Assembly: GCF_003026355.1 (NCBI RefSeq)
Contig: NZ_PYON01000007.1
Coordinates: 1 to 64,000, forward strand
Reading direction: 5' to 3'
Source of the DNA: Photobacterium kishitanii
GTDB taxonomy: Bacteria; Pseudomonadota; Gammaproteobacteria; Enterobacterales; Vibrionaceae
Length of the DNA: 64,000 bases
Shown: positions 1-8,233 of the stretch, piece by piece
Numbering within the stretch: the first letter of the stretch is position 1
How the letters are laid out: every line of letters begins with the position of its first letter
The notes under the pieces: generated by a model
What the model was told of the DNA's origin: nothing
Database searches by the model: none
What the model saw: only the letters and a program-made list of their open reading frames with translations
Program-made: the position numbers and the translations under genes

Positions 1-140
1 TCCTATCGTGAAGTACGAGCGCTGATAGGGAATCGATTATTAGCGCGTTATTGCTGTTTTTATTGGTATTTAATAGTGCGATGAGTAAATTGTAGTTAGG
101 GTTCAAATCCACTAATCCTCAAAGCTGTTCCGCGACATTC
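1..140. other. left edge, no supported gene
   Basis: No gene is supported here. Frame 1 on the plus strand is open from base 1 to a TGA at 82-84 and could be the tail of a gene lying outside the window, but it has no recognisable motif. Bases 100-110 match a tRNA T-loop core, with an imperfect stem around it (TTAG at 97-100 against CTAA further on, with a bulge) and no encoded CCA. This is not enough to call a tRNA; a decayed tRNA end or chance are both possible. Confidence 0.3.
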
Positions 141-174
141 AAAAAAGCCGCTAATGAAAATTAGCGGCTTTTTT
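141..174. terminator. bidirectional rho-independent terminator
   Basis: Perfect 8-bp stem GCCGCTAA (147-154) / TTAGCGGC (161-168), flanked by an A-run on the left and a T-run on the right, so it can work on both strands. It lies 27 bases beyond the stop of the minus-strand amine oxidase-like gene and would end that transcription unit. Confidence 0.85.
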
Positions 175-200
175 ACATCTGAATAAAATCATTACCATCA

Positions 201-1373
201 TTAATAGAGGTTTTTAGGAATTAGCTTGAAGCTATTTCTATGCATATCCATTTCAGGTGACTCCTCACCGCGAGGGATGTGGTGTAGGCTTAAGCTATAC
301 CAAACCACAATATCTTTATTTTCGATTGATGCATTACTTTGGACAAAATCAGACAACTGTTTTTTATTGTTACAAGCATAGTTTTGTGAAGCATAACGTT
401 CACAAGCGACATCTTTCGTGATGTATAAATCATTACGAGTAAAGGCTTCTTTCTTTTTGATTCCGACAAAACGGTGGCCAGAGTCTCCTGGTTGTACATG
501 GTAGCTTTTATTGGAATTGACATTTTCTTGAATTAGCCAGCCACGATTATTTTCTGCTTTGTTATTAAAACGTGATTCAACAACAACATCACGCCATTTG
601 GCGATTATTTTATTGCCTTGCTTCTTATATTGGACGATTTTAACAATATCGTCGTTTTCATTATCACCTAATGCAAAATCAATCCGCCAAAAATAATTAT
701 GAACATGTGAAACACCCACTGTTTTGTTATCTATTTTCCAACCTAGTTTACGGTATTTCTTTTCTCGATCGGGATTATTATGAATATTCACAATTGTTTC
801 TAATGCACCTGTAGCACCAATAGCAAATTCGATCATGCCATTGTTATAGAATTTCCATTCTGGAATATAGTTGTATGCTCCAACTTGATGAGATGAAAAC
901 AGTAATAGGTGCTCACTGGTGCTTGGTGTTCCTATAACTGAGTTGATCGTGGTATCTAAGACTTTCCGTTGACAGAGCCCTCGTATGTCTTCATACATAG
1001 TACTTACCGTGGTTAGTTTACCATTAGCACAATTTTGCGGTTTAATAGCAATAATACCGTCACCAAAGCTATAAGTTGTCACATCATGAAACCTATCTTG
1101 TCCATTATCATAGGGTACAAATATCTGAGCAATATTAACCTCATTGATCACTCGAAAGGGGGTATTACTATCAGGTGGAGTATAAGTAATATCGGTTAAA
1201 TAAATACCTTCATCATCGTTAAATTCCCAGCACATTGACCATTGGGCACCATTAGTGAAGTTTTCATGGATATAGTTATCATCTGCCGCAGTGCAGGCAT
1301 ATGCTGGTTGTAAAAACAAACAAGGTAACGCAATAACAAAACTGATTATCCAAAATCGCATTGATGTAAACAT
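201..1373 (-). CDS. exported copper amine oxidase-like protein, catalytic domain only
   Basis: This 390-residue protein with an N-terminal signal peptide (about residues 1-26) looks like domain 4 of copper amine oxidases, which oxidise primary amines to aldehydes with release of ammonia and H2O2. The domain starts near residue 41. Seen by eye: VPY (86-88), candidate catalytic base Asp97 in an F-H-D context, the conserved cysteine pair Cys115/Cys134, candidate TPQ-precursor Tyr167 in VGAYNY, copper-ligand candidates His223 and His225 (HVH) and His365 (HHIPR). Family members are usually over 600 residues because N2/N3 domains precede this one; here those are absent, and a similar module is encoded separately upstream. 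The Asn normally just before the TPQ tyrosine is Ala166, which is unusual. It is last of three consecutive minus-strand genes and ends at a strong terminator. Enzymatic activity is inferred, not shown. Confidence 0.75.
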   Translation of the reverse strand: MFTSMRFWIISFVIALPCLFLQPAYACTAADDNYIHENFTNGAQWSMCWEFNDDEGIYLTDITYTPPDSNTPFRVINEVNIAQIFVPYDNGQDRFHDVTTYSFGDGIIAIKPQNCANGKLTTVSTMYEDIRGLCQRKVLDTTINSVIGTPSTSEHLLLFSSHQVGAYNYIPEWKFYNNGMIEFAIGATGALETIVNIHNNPDREKKYRKLGWKIDNKTVGVSHVHNYFWRIDFALGDNENDDIVKIVQYKKQGNKIIAKWRDVVVESRFNNKAENNRGWLIQENVNSNKSYHVQPGDSGHRFVGIKKKEAFTRNDLYITKDVACERYASQNYACNNKKQLSDFVQSNASIENKDIVVWYSLSLHHIPRGEESPEMDMHRNSFKLIPKNLY

Positions 1374-1410
1374 AATATCCTCTCTATATTAATAGCGATT
1401 GATTTCATAT

Positions 1411-2562
1411 TTAATTGACTGGTTGTGGCATATCTATATCTGGAATATTAGGATTCTGACTATAGATATCTCGAGGATAGACAGTGAAGTATTGCCATAT
1501 CGGTGCTAAATCAGCATTGTTGTTATAGGGTGGAGTATGGTGGGCGGTCAATCTTATCCAAGCTACAACATCTTCAAGCTTTTCGCCATTGGTCATCTTT
1601 GCAATATTGCTCGCACAGTTTAGGGAGTGGTTAGCAATGGCCTTTGTTTCGCAGTCATTGTAATTAGTGAAGAATACATCAGCTTTCGTCCATGGACGCT
1701 TAGGATCGCGCTCAAACACATTATGGTTAAGTGGAAATATATGATAAGACGAACGCATGCTGTAATCATTACGTATTTGCTTATCGAGTATACGCCAGCT
1801 TTTCATTTTTATACGATCATATTGTTTGTTGAATTCATTCGGTTTGTTAAAGGTAAAGGTATGAATTTGTCGACCTTTACGCCCCTGACGTATTTTTGAA
1901 CGAAACTCTTCAACAGTATCATTATTGGCTGTTGCGCCAATATCAAAGTCAACTCGCCAAAAATAGTTTACCGTATAGGGTATTGAGTCTGTGACATTAT
2001 TAGTAATAAAACTCACTGATGGACTAAAACTACCATCATCATTTAATTGAATACGAGAGAGAAACTGATGATTATTTAAAGTCACAATATGGAAAATATC
2101 AATGGCATATTGACGACGAGATTGTTCTTCATATTGCATGGCAAAGTCCTGTGTCGACTCACTAAGACAAATAAGAGGGGTGTTATCGTTCGTCGTTAAT
2201 AATTGGCCGTTACTACAACTACCGGTTATTGTTGATAGTGATTTATCATGTTGAGTAATATGGGCAGTATTTGTTGTATTGTCATTTAAAACCATTTCAA
2301 CTTGATTTAGCTGTAAGGATGATGCGATATAAATATCTAAATTTTCTTTGGCAGAATAAAAACTAAGATCATGTAAACTTAGACCTTGTTGTTCACTCCA
2401 CATCCAGCAAAAATTCCAGCTATTGCCTGAATCAAACTTGTAGACCACTTGTTGCTGTTTTGGACATTGATATTTTTCAGAGATCATGGCCGCTTGTGTC
2501 GGAATACTGACTGTTAATAATAAAACAATCAGTAGCGAATAAGCTTTTTTACAATAAGTCAT
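1411..2562 (-). CDS. exported copper amine oxidase-like protein, degenerate catalytic domain
   Basis: A 383-residue exported paralogue of the next gene downstream; the two share the whole layout (W-x-F/M-C-W near the domain start, the NYFWR-[IV]-DF segment, the cysteine pair Cys116/Cys132, and a C-terminal W-x(5)-HH-x-P block). Nearly every catalytic position is changed: the base Asp becomes His101, the TPQ tyrosine becomes His165, and the two clustered copper His become Tyr196 and Val198. Only His342 of the third ligand site remains. It is therefore probably not an amine oxidase but a pseudo-enzyme, perhaps a partner or regulator. The ATG at 2562 is preferred over a TTG 15 bases upstream because a GGAAGG precedes it. 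It lies 37 bases before the active-looking paralogue, so co-transcription is likely. Confidence 0.65.
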   Translation of the reverse strand: MTYCKKAYSLLIVLLLTVSIPTQAAMISEKYQCPKQQQVVYKFDSGNSWNFCWMWSEQQGLSLHDLSFYSAKENLDIYIASSLQLNQVEMVLNDNTTNTAHITQHDKSLSTITGSCSNGQLLTTNDNTPLICLSESTQDFAMQYEEQSRRQYAIDIFHIVTLNNHQFLSRIQLNDDGSFSPSVSFITNNVTDSIPYTVNYFWRVDFDIGATANNDTVEEFRSKIRQGRKGRQIHTFTFNKPNEFNKQYDRIKMKSWRILDKQIRNDYSMRSSYHIFPLNHNVFERDPKRPWTKADVFFTNYNDCETKAIANHSLNCASNIAKMTNGEKLEDVVAWIRLTAHHTPPYNNNADLAPIWQYFTVYPRDIYSQNPNIPDIDMPQPVN

Positions 2563-2616
2563 CGCCCTTCCACCCAATTAGTTGTTTGTATTAATAAAAC
2601 ATAACATCATCATGTA

Positions 2617-3318
2617 TTAATGATGCACAGTATGGTTATGCTCACGTTGAGATTGATTGAATGCCGTTACCGCCTTTAGTGATAAATTAACGATGGCTTT
2701 AGTATCTAGTGTGACATTGGCATAAGGCGCTTCAAGAGAGGATAAGAAAAAGTAAATGCAGCGATTTAAACCACAGTTCTTGGTGTTTTTAAACTGAGGC
2801 AGATTGTGAACGTTATCCGAGGTTAAAATAACCGCTTTAACCCGTAGACTGGATAATGGAATGGCTGTACTCGGTAATTGAGAATGATAACGTTGATAAT
2901 ATTCTGTCGACAGCTGTTTCATGAAAACTGGATCATTTTCAAGTAAGCGTGTTGCATATTTTATTTCATCACGTGTTGCTGAAAGCTGAAGATTTTGGTG
3001 GCGTTTTGATTGAATTAATTCATTACTTTTCAAGTTATAAATTAAAACTTCTGTTGTATCTGTTGGATAGTGATAACGATAAATATCAACCCATTTGTCA
3101 TTATTAGCCAACATATTTGAACGGTGTTTTGATATTTTGATTATCCGTGAAGTGGGATGTGCAGAACGGTGTGAATTATCCGTGACTAATAATTTAGCTT
3201 GGTTAAAGTCGTTACCATTAAGCGGAACAGCATATAAGCCATGACTTAAAAATAGACTTAATCCACTGAATAATGAAATGATTATTACACGATACTTTAT
3301 GTATTTTAAAATATGCAT
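2617..3318 (-). CDS. exported protein resembling copper amine oxidase N2/N3 domains
   Basis: About 233 residues with an N-terminal hydrophobic export signal ending near LYA. By memory-based alignment the rest follows the N2/N3 region of bacterial copper amine oxidases: a first helix and strand (about residues 35-75), a strand pair around WVDIYRYHY...EVLIYNL, an acidic helix ending in ENDPVFMKQL, and a late strand near YANVTLDTKAIV. There are no catalytic residues, as expected for these substrate-channel and dimer-packing domains. It is the first of three minus-strand genes and lies 54 bases before the degenerate catalytic-domain gene. The frame opens at a GTG (3327); the ATG at 3318 is chosen because AGGTG stands six bases before it. 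The family assignment is an inference and would need a profile search. Confidence 0.5.
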   Translation of the reverse strand: MHILKYIKYRVIIISLFSGLSLFLSHGLYAVPLNGNDFNQAKLLVTDNSHRSAHPTSRIIKISKHRSNMLANNDKWVDIYRYHYPTDTTEVLIYNLKSNELIQSKRHQNLQLSATRDEIKYATRLLENDPVFMKQLSTEYYQRYHSQLPSTAIPLSSLRVKAVILTSDNVHNLPQFKNTKNCGLNRCIYFFLSSLEAPYANVTLDTKAIVNLSLKAVTAFNQSQREHNHTVHH

Positions 3319-3501
3319 CATAGGCACCTATACAATATAAACTGCGTGTATATTTAGTAATGCAACATGAATCGCTACTTAAGCCTAGCATAGATGCTAT
3401 TTTTTAGATTAATATTTTTAAGAACGGTTAGTGAGTAATACTGATAATAGATTTATTGATGGTGATGTGGCATCAATTTGCATATTTTTATTTTGATGAG
3501 C

Positions 3502-3765
3502 TCAGTTGTGATTATTTTTAAATTTTACTTCTTGTATATACCAAAAAAGTAATACTAAAAAGGGCGTAAATACAACAGTAAAAATAATGATGGGCATTTT
3601 GTTATAGAAAAACAGACTTAATTTAATATCATAGTTGGCGACATAAAAATCGATGAGGAGTCCTATTAACATACCGCATGATAGGATTAAACTTTGAGTG
3701 ATAACATAGCTAAGCTGACCTTTCGCTCTGATTTTCGACCAACGCTCAAATTGTTTTGGCTTCAT
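3502..3765 (-). CDS. small two-helix membrane protein, unknown function
   Basis: An 87-residue protein with a basic N-terminus and two predicted membrane helices (about residues 22-42 and 57-76), followed by a short charged tail. No family was recognised. It lies on the same strand as, and about 180 bases upstream of, the amine oxidase-like genes, so it could be part of their transcription unit or an independent gene. Coding status rests on the coherent hydrophobic pattern and uninterrupted frame only. Confidence 0.55.
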   Translation of the reverse strand: MKPKQFERWSKIRAKGQLSYVITQSLILSCGMLIGLLIDFYVANYDIKLSLFFYNKMPIIIFTVVFTPFLVLLFWYIQEVKFKNNHN

Positions 3766-3987
3766 CGTTTGCTTCCATAGGGCTGCGATTTAAGCGGTTA
3801 TACTTATCGATTAGCGCAGTGTTAGCCAGTATGGTACTTAGAAATACCGTTAGTAATCACAAAAATAGATGATTGCTGAGAGGGGATTTTGTTAGGAACA
3901 TAGTAATGGTTATTCGATATCACTATTGAGTGAAGGCTAAATACGCTAAAATAAAACTAATTATTTTAGCTTTGAGCCTTTATATTC

Positions 3988-5259
3988 ATGACCACAACGA
4001 CAACACCAGCCAGCTTTACTGAACTTGGCCTTATTTCACCTTTGCTAGCACGATTAACGGAGTTGGAATACCAACAGCCAACGCCGATTCAGGCGCAAGC
4101 TATTCCAAGTGTATTAGCCGGTCGTGATTTAATTGCGGGTGCAAATACAGGTTCAGGTAAAACGGCAACATTTGCCTTGCCGCTATTACAACAATTGCAT
4201 CAAGCTAAATCATTAGAGAGTAAAAACGTTAAGGGTAACTATGTTGCTGGACTTGTTTTAGTGCCTACTCGTGAATTAGCTAAGCAAGTTGCTGATAGCA
4301 TTAAATCTTATGCAGTACATTTTAACGGTGCAATTAAAACTGTAGCGGTGTTTGGTGGTGTATCTGCAAATACTCAAATGTTGGCACTGCGTGGCGGTAC
4401 TGATATTTTGGTTGCAACACCCGGTCGATTATTGGATTTGATTTCAAGTAATGCTATTAAGCTTGATAAAGTAAAAACGTTAGTACTTGATGAGGCTGAC
4501 CGTATGTTAAGCCTTGGTTTTACCGAAGAATTATCAGCATTATTAGCATTGTTGCCTAAAAAGAAGCAAACGCTATTATTCTCCGCAACGTTTCCTGAAC
4601 AAGTACAGGCTCTAACCCAAGAGTTACTTAACGATCCGGTTGAACTGCAATTACAAAGTGTTGACTCAAGCACCTTAGTACAACGCGTGTTTACAGTTAA
4701 TAAAGGTGAAAAAACATCAGTATTAGCGCATTTAATTAAAGAAAATCAATGGCGCCAAGCACTTATATTTGTAAATGCAAAAAACAGTTGTGAACATCTT
4801 GCTGATAAGCTTTCTAAGCGTGGTATTAGTGCCGAAGTCTTTCATGGTGATAAAGGTCAAGGTGCACGTACTCGTGTGCTGGAAGCATTTAAATTGGGTG
4901 ATATTGAGGTATTGATTGCAACAGATATTGCGGCTCGTGGTCTTGATATTGAAAAGCTGCCGGTAGTCATTAACTTTGATTTACCACGTAGTCCAGCAGA
5001 TTATATGCACCGTATTGGCCGTAGTGGTCGTGCAGGTGAAGTTGGTTTAGCATTATCTTTGATTGATTATGAAGACAGCCATCATTTTAAGATCATCGAG
5101 AAGAAGAACAAGGTTCGACTTGAACGTGAACAAGTTGCAGGTTTTGAAGTCGATGAAGCTGAAGCATTATTAGCAGTAGAAAAGCCAATGGCAAAACCTG
5201 AAGGTACAGGTAAAAAGAAACGTAAAAACAAAGCCATTGTTGATGATTTTTGGTCATAG
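3988..5259 (+). CDS. DEAD-box ATP-dependent RNA helicase, RhlE-like
   Basis: A 423-residue cytoplasmic helicase that unwinds short RNA duplexes, probably in ribosome assembly or RNA turnover. The order of motifs is complete: Q motif (F10, PTPIQ at 32-35), Walker A ANTGSGKT (52-59), PTREL, GG, ATPGR, DEAD (168-171), SAT (199-201), the second RecA domain with ARGLD and HRIGRSGRAG. The tail is short and lysine-rich, ending DDFWS, unlike the long tails of SrmB or DeaD, so it fits the RhlE group best. It is a single-gene unit, ending at a terminator shared with the convergent mannosidase gene. The exact subfamily is not certain. Confidence 0.9.
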   Translation: MTTTTTPASFTELGLISPLLARLTELEYQQPTPIQAQAIPSVLAGRDLIAGANTGSGKTATFALPLLQQLHQAKSLESKNVKGNYVAGLVLVPTRELAKQVADSIKSYAVHFNGAIKTVAVFGGVSANTQMLALRGGTDILVATPGRLLDLISSNAIKLDKVKTLVLDEADRMLSLGFTEELSALLALLPKKKQTLLFSATFPEQVQALTQELLNDPVELQLQSVDSSTLVQRVFTVNKGEKTSVLAHLIKENQWRQALIFVNAKNSCEHLADKLSKRGISAEVFHGDKGQGARTRVLEAFKLGDIEVLIATDIAARGLDIEKLPVVINFDLPRSPADYMHRIGRSGRAGEVGLALSLIDYEDSHHFKIIEKKNKVRLEREQVAGFEVDEAEALLAVEKPMAKPEGTGKKKRKNKAIVDDFWS

Positions 5260-5304
5260 GGCTAATTATTACATTAATCATCGCCAGCAATAAGCATCTA
5301 AATT

Positions 5305-5339
5305 AAAAAATCCCTCGTTATGACTAGCGAGGGATTTTT
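5305..5339. terminator. bidirectional terminator between helicase and mannosidase genes
   Basis: AAATCCCTCG (left) pairs with the right-hand CGAGGGATTT across a short loop, with A-run and T-run on opposite sides. It sits between two convergent genes and can serve both. Confidence 0.85.
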
Positions 5340-5387
5340 CATTATTGCTAATAACGATGTTTAAAGCTGGTATTTAAAGCCACTCAC

Positions 5388-7778
5388 TTACTTTAATCGT
5401 GCTGCCATTGCTTGTGATTTATCAGCGGTCATTACAAAGTGCAATGTTCCACCTGCTTTGATTTCACTGTGCTCAAAGCTATTAAATATATCTAATGGTT
5501 TACCGTTGATCTGTGCTGACTTCACGTACTTATTATCACTACTGTTATTCTCAGCTGTAATCGTGAAATCACCTGCTGGTAGTTTGATTTTTACTTCATC
5601 AAAAATAGGGCGTCCAATAGTGTAAGTTGGATCGGTTGGAGTGACTTGATAGAAGCCCATTGCCGACATAATGTACCAAGCTGACATCTGACCCACATCT
5701 TCATTACCAATGATGCCATCAGGGGTTGGCTTATAGAACTCTTTATAAACTCTATCGAGGTATTCTTGGGTTTTCCATGATTCATTAGTACGGTTATACA
5801 AGTAAATAACGTGGTGTGATGGCTCGTTACCATGAATGTATTGACCAATAAAGCCTGTCATATCTTGGTGGTTTTCACCGCCATTGGCATCAGCGGTGAA
5901 TAAGTCATTTAGCTTTGTATTGAATCCTTCAGTGCCACCCATCATTTCGGTTAGCTTGTCGAGATCTTGCATAAAGGTCCATTGCCACTGCCATGCATTA
6001 CCTTCGGTATACCAATAAGCATCTGAGCTATATGGATTAAAGGCATCAGAAGCAAATTTCTTTTCACAGTTATCAAGTTTTACTGGGACAAAGAAACCTG
6101 CTTCGTTATCCCAATGATTTAAAGACCAATAGGCGCGATCATTAAACTCATTATAAGCGGCGTCATCACCGGCCACTTTTGCCATTTGGCCGATAGTCCA
6201 GTCATAGTATGAAAATTCTAATGCGTAAGAGACTGAGTTCCAGTTTGGTAAACCAACACACTTATCACGTTCGTAATAACTAAGTTGACCAGCCATCACC
6301 GCTTGCAGCGTGTGATCGGGTATTTGTGGAAAATTATATGGACGGTAGTAAGCCGATTTCTTTGCTGCCTCTAACGCATCTTGAGCATCAACATCTAAAC
6401 CTTTAACGACCGCATCACCAATAATTGCGGTGGCGGGGTAGCCAATCATGGTACCAGTTTCTTCACCATAACCTTCCCATTTAGGTAGTAATCCTGTTTC
6501 TTGTGATTTACGGATCAAATCATTGGCTAGGTCAGTGGCATGCTGCGGGTTTGTGATAGTTAGCAGCGGGTGAACCGCACGGAATGTATCCCATGTCGAA
6601 TAAACCGAATAGTTTTTATAGCCGTTTGCTTGGCGAACACCGCCGAGTAGATCGCGGTAACGGCCGTCGACGTCCTGATATTCAACCGGTGCGATCATGG
6701 CGTGATACATCGCGGTATAGAAGTTGGTTTTCTCAGCCTCAGAACCGCCTTTTACTTGAACTGTCGCTAGTTCTTTCGCCCATGCGAGTTCTGCATTCGT
6801 TTTAACATTAGTAAAATTATAGGTTGGGGTTTCTGTTTCTAAGTTCTTTTGCGCCCCTTCCCAATCTACAGGTGATAGTGCTACTCGCATTTCAATCGGC
6901 TGATCGCCTTTGCCAAAATCAAGATAAGTGATTTGTTCTTTATTTGGACTATTGATTGAGCCGTAAACTGCGCCCATCTTCATGTCCATTGCTTCGCCAC
7001 CGTCACGGGCAATCATCGCATGAGCAATCGGCTGACTAAATTGCGCATAGAAGAAGATGTCTTGGCCTTGGAACCAACCTGTAGAAACACGGCGACCACG
7101 AATGGTGTATTCATCGATTAATTCAACTCGATTTTGTAATGATTCACCATTATTGGCAGCCAGTGTATGGGCAAGGTCGAGTTTGATTTTACGATCAGCA
7201 CCTTGCTCATAGGTGTAGCGATGAACGCCAACACGGGTGGTTGTGGTTAATTCGGCTTTTATATTGCCATTGTTAAGTACCACCGAGTAGTAACCAGGGG
7301 ATGCGACTTCAGTTGCTTTATTAAAGGTATTATTTTCACTATTGGCTGTATCTGAATAAGGTAGTACTAAAATATCACCTAAATCTGTTGCTCCAGTGCC
7401 AGAAAGATGAGTATGGGAAAAACCATAAATGTTCAAATCTGTTGTAAATATATCCCCTGCAACATAATCACTCGCATCCCAGTAACCTGAAGCAGAATGC
7501 CAACTGTTTTGACCTGCTTCAGAATCCGCATTGGTGCCTTTAAAAGTATCTGGACTTAATTGCACCATCCCGCGAGGAACAACGGCACCTGGAAAAGTAT
7601 GCCCAGAGGCTGCGGTACCAATCATAGGATCAATATATTTCAAGACAGCCATATTTATAATCGGTGTTGCTGGTAGAGTAATTTCAGGTTGGGCTTGATT
7701 ATTGTTGTCGTTGTTACAACCCAATAAACCTAATGATAATACCAGTGAGATAGCAATTGGAGTCAATTTAAACGTCAT
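5388..7778 (-). CDS. GH92 family alpha-mannosidase, lipoprotein
   Basis: A 796-residue glycoside hydrolase of family GH92, calcium-dependent exo-alpha-mannosidases that trim mannose from glycans. The start has a lipoprotein signal with Cys21 (LGLLGC), so the enzyme is membrane-anchored outside the cytoplasm. Family motifs seen in order: YIDPMIGT and the GHTFPGA/PRGMVQLSPDT block near the N-terminus, SHTHLSGTG, the ETGTMIGYPA segment, GNEPSHH, and GNEDVGQMSAWYI near the C-terminus. Length is normal for the family. It stands alone with long non-coding DNA upstream, and no partner sugar genes are adjacent, so it probably scavenges host or algal/fungal glycan mannose rather than belonging to a polysaccharide locus. 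Confidence 0.93.
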   Translation of the reverse strand: MTFKLTPIAISLVLSLGLLGCNNDNNNQAQPEITLPATPIINMAVLKYIDPMIGTAASGHTFPGAVVPRGMVQLSPDTFKGTNADSEAGQNSWHSASGYWDASDYVAGDIFTTDLNIYGFSHTHLSGTGATDLGDILVLPYSDTANSENNTFNKATEVASPGYYSVVLNNGNIKAELTTTTRVGVHRYTYEQGADRKIKLDLAHTLAANNGESLQNRVELIDEYTIRGRRVSTGWFQGQDIFFYAQFSQPIAHAMIARDGGEAMDMKMGAVYGSINSPNKEQITYLDFGKGDQPIEMRVALSPVDWEGAQKNLETETPTYNFTNVKTNAELAWAKELATVQVKGGSEAEKTNFYTAMYHAMIAPVEYQDVDGRYRDLLGGVRQANGYKNYSVYSTWDTFRAVHPLLTITNPQHATDLANDLIRKSQETGLLPKWEGYGEETGTMIGYPATAIIGDAVVKGLDVDAQDALEAAKKSAYYRPYNFPQIPDHTLQAVMAGQLSYYERDKCVGLPNWNSVSYALEFSYYDWTIGQMAKVAGDDAAYNEFNDRAYWSLNHWDNEAGFFVPVKLDNCEKKFASDAFNPYSSDAYWYTEGNAWQWQWTFMQDLDKLTEMMGGTEGFNTKLNDLFTADANGGENHQDMTGFIGQYIHGNEPSHHVIYLYNRTNESWKTQEYLDRVYKEFYKPTPDGIIGNEDVGQMSAWYIMSAMGFYQVTPTDPTYTIGRPIFDEVKIKLPAGDFTITAENNSSDNKYVKSAQINGKPLDIFNSFEHSEIKAGGTLHFVMTADKSQAMAARLK

Positions 7779-8233
7779 AATGTTCCACCTAACAAATATG
7801 TAGTGCAGGAATGTTCACGTCGGCCAAGAGTGAATCTTCTCAAGCGCTAAGAGTAATAATAAGCTGCGTTAGCCGCATAGTAGGGGGGAATAACGGTTGT
7901 CGTAAGATGATAAAGCGACCATTTACTGGACTTTTGTACCGATTAAATTGAAATGTGATACTGCTTCATGCTGTTTTTAGAGGTAATTATGTTTCCTCAA
8001 TGAATGATATTGTTTCTGCTTGGAAATAATAAAAAAGTGTTTTTGCGATAAGGTTCATAGTATTGCAGATAAGTTACAGTGTTTTTTCAATATTTGTTTT
8101 AGATCAAATAGATCTTATCACCAAAGGCGTAAAAATACTGAAAGCGTATTTTAGGAGAGTGTCATTAGTTAAAGCTGTTTTATAGGATAAGACATATTTG
8201 ATAATGAATATTTAAAAATTAAGGTAAGTTATT
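7779..8233. other. intergenic region between divergent genes
   Basis: 455 bases between the mannosidase and alcohol dehydrogenase genes, which diverge from here, so both promoters should be inside. Visible structure: the dyad AGATC-AAATA-GATCT at 8101-8115 and a small AAAATAC/GTATTTT hairpin near 8131-8152. Neither matches a regulator site I can name with confidence. No further gene seen. Confidence 0.5.

Noticed and set aside
1-84. Open plus-strand frame at the left edge
   Set aside because: 27 codons to a TGA with no motif; may be the end of a gene outside the window but cannot be shown.
1627-1899. Plus-strand frame inside the degenerate amine oxidase-like gene
   Set aside because: No ribosome-binding site or family likeness; antisense shadow of the minus-strand gene, which has a signal peptide and paralogue.
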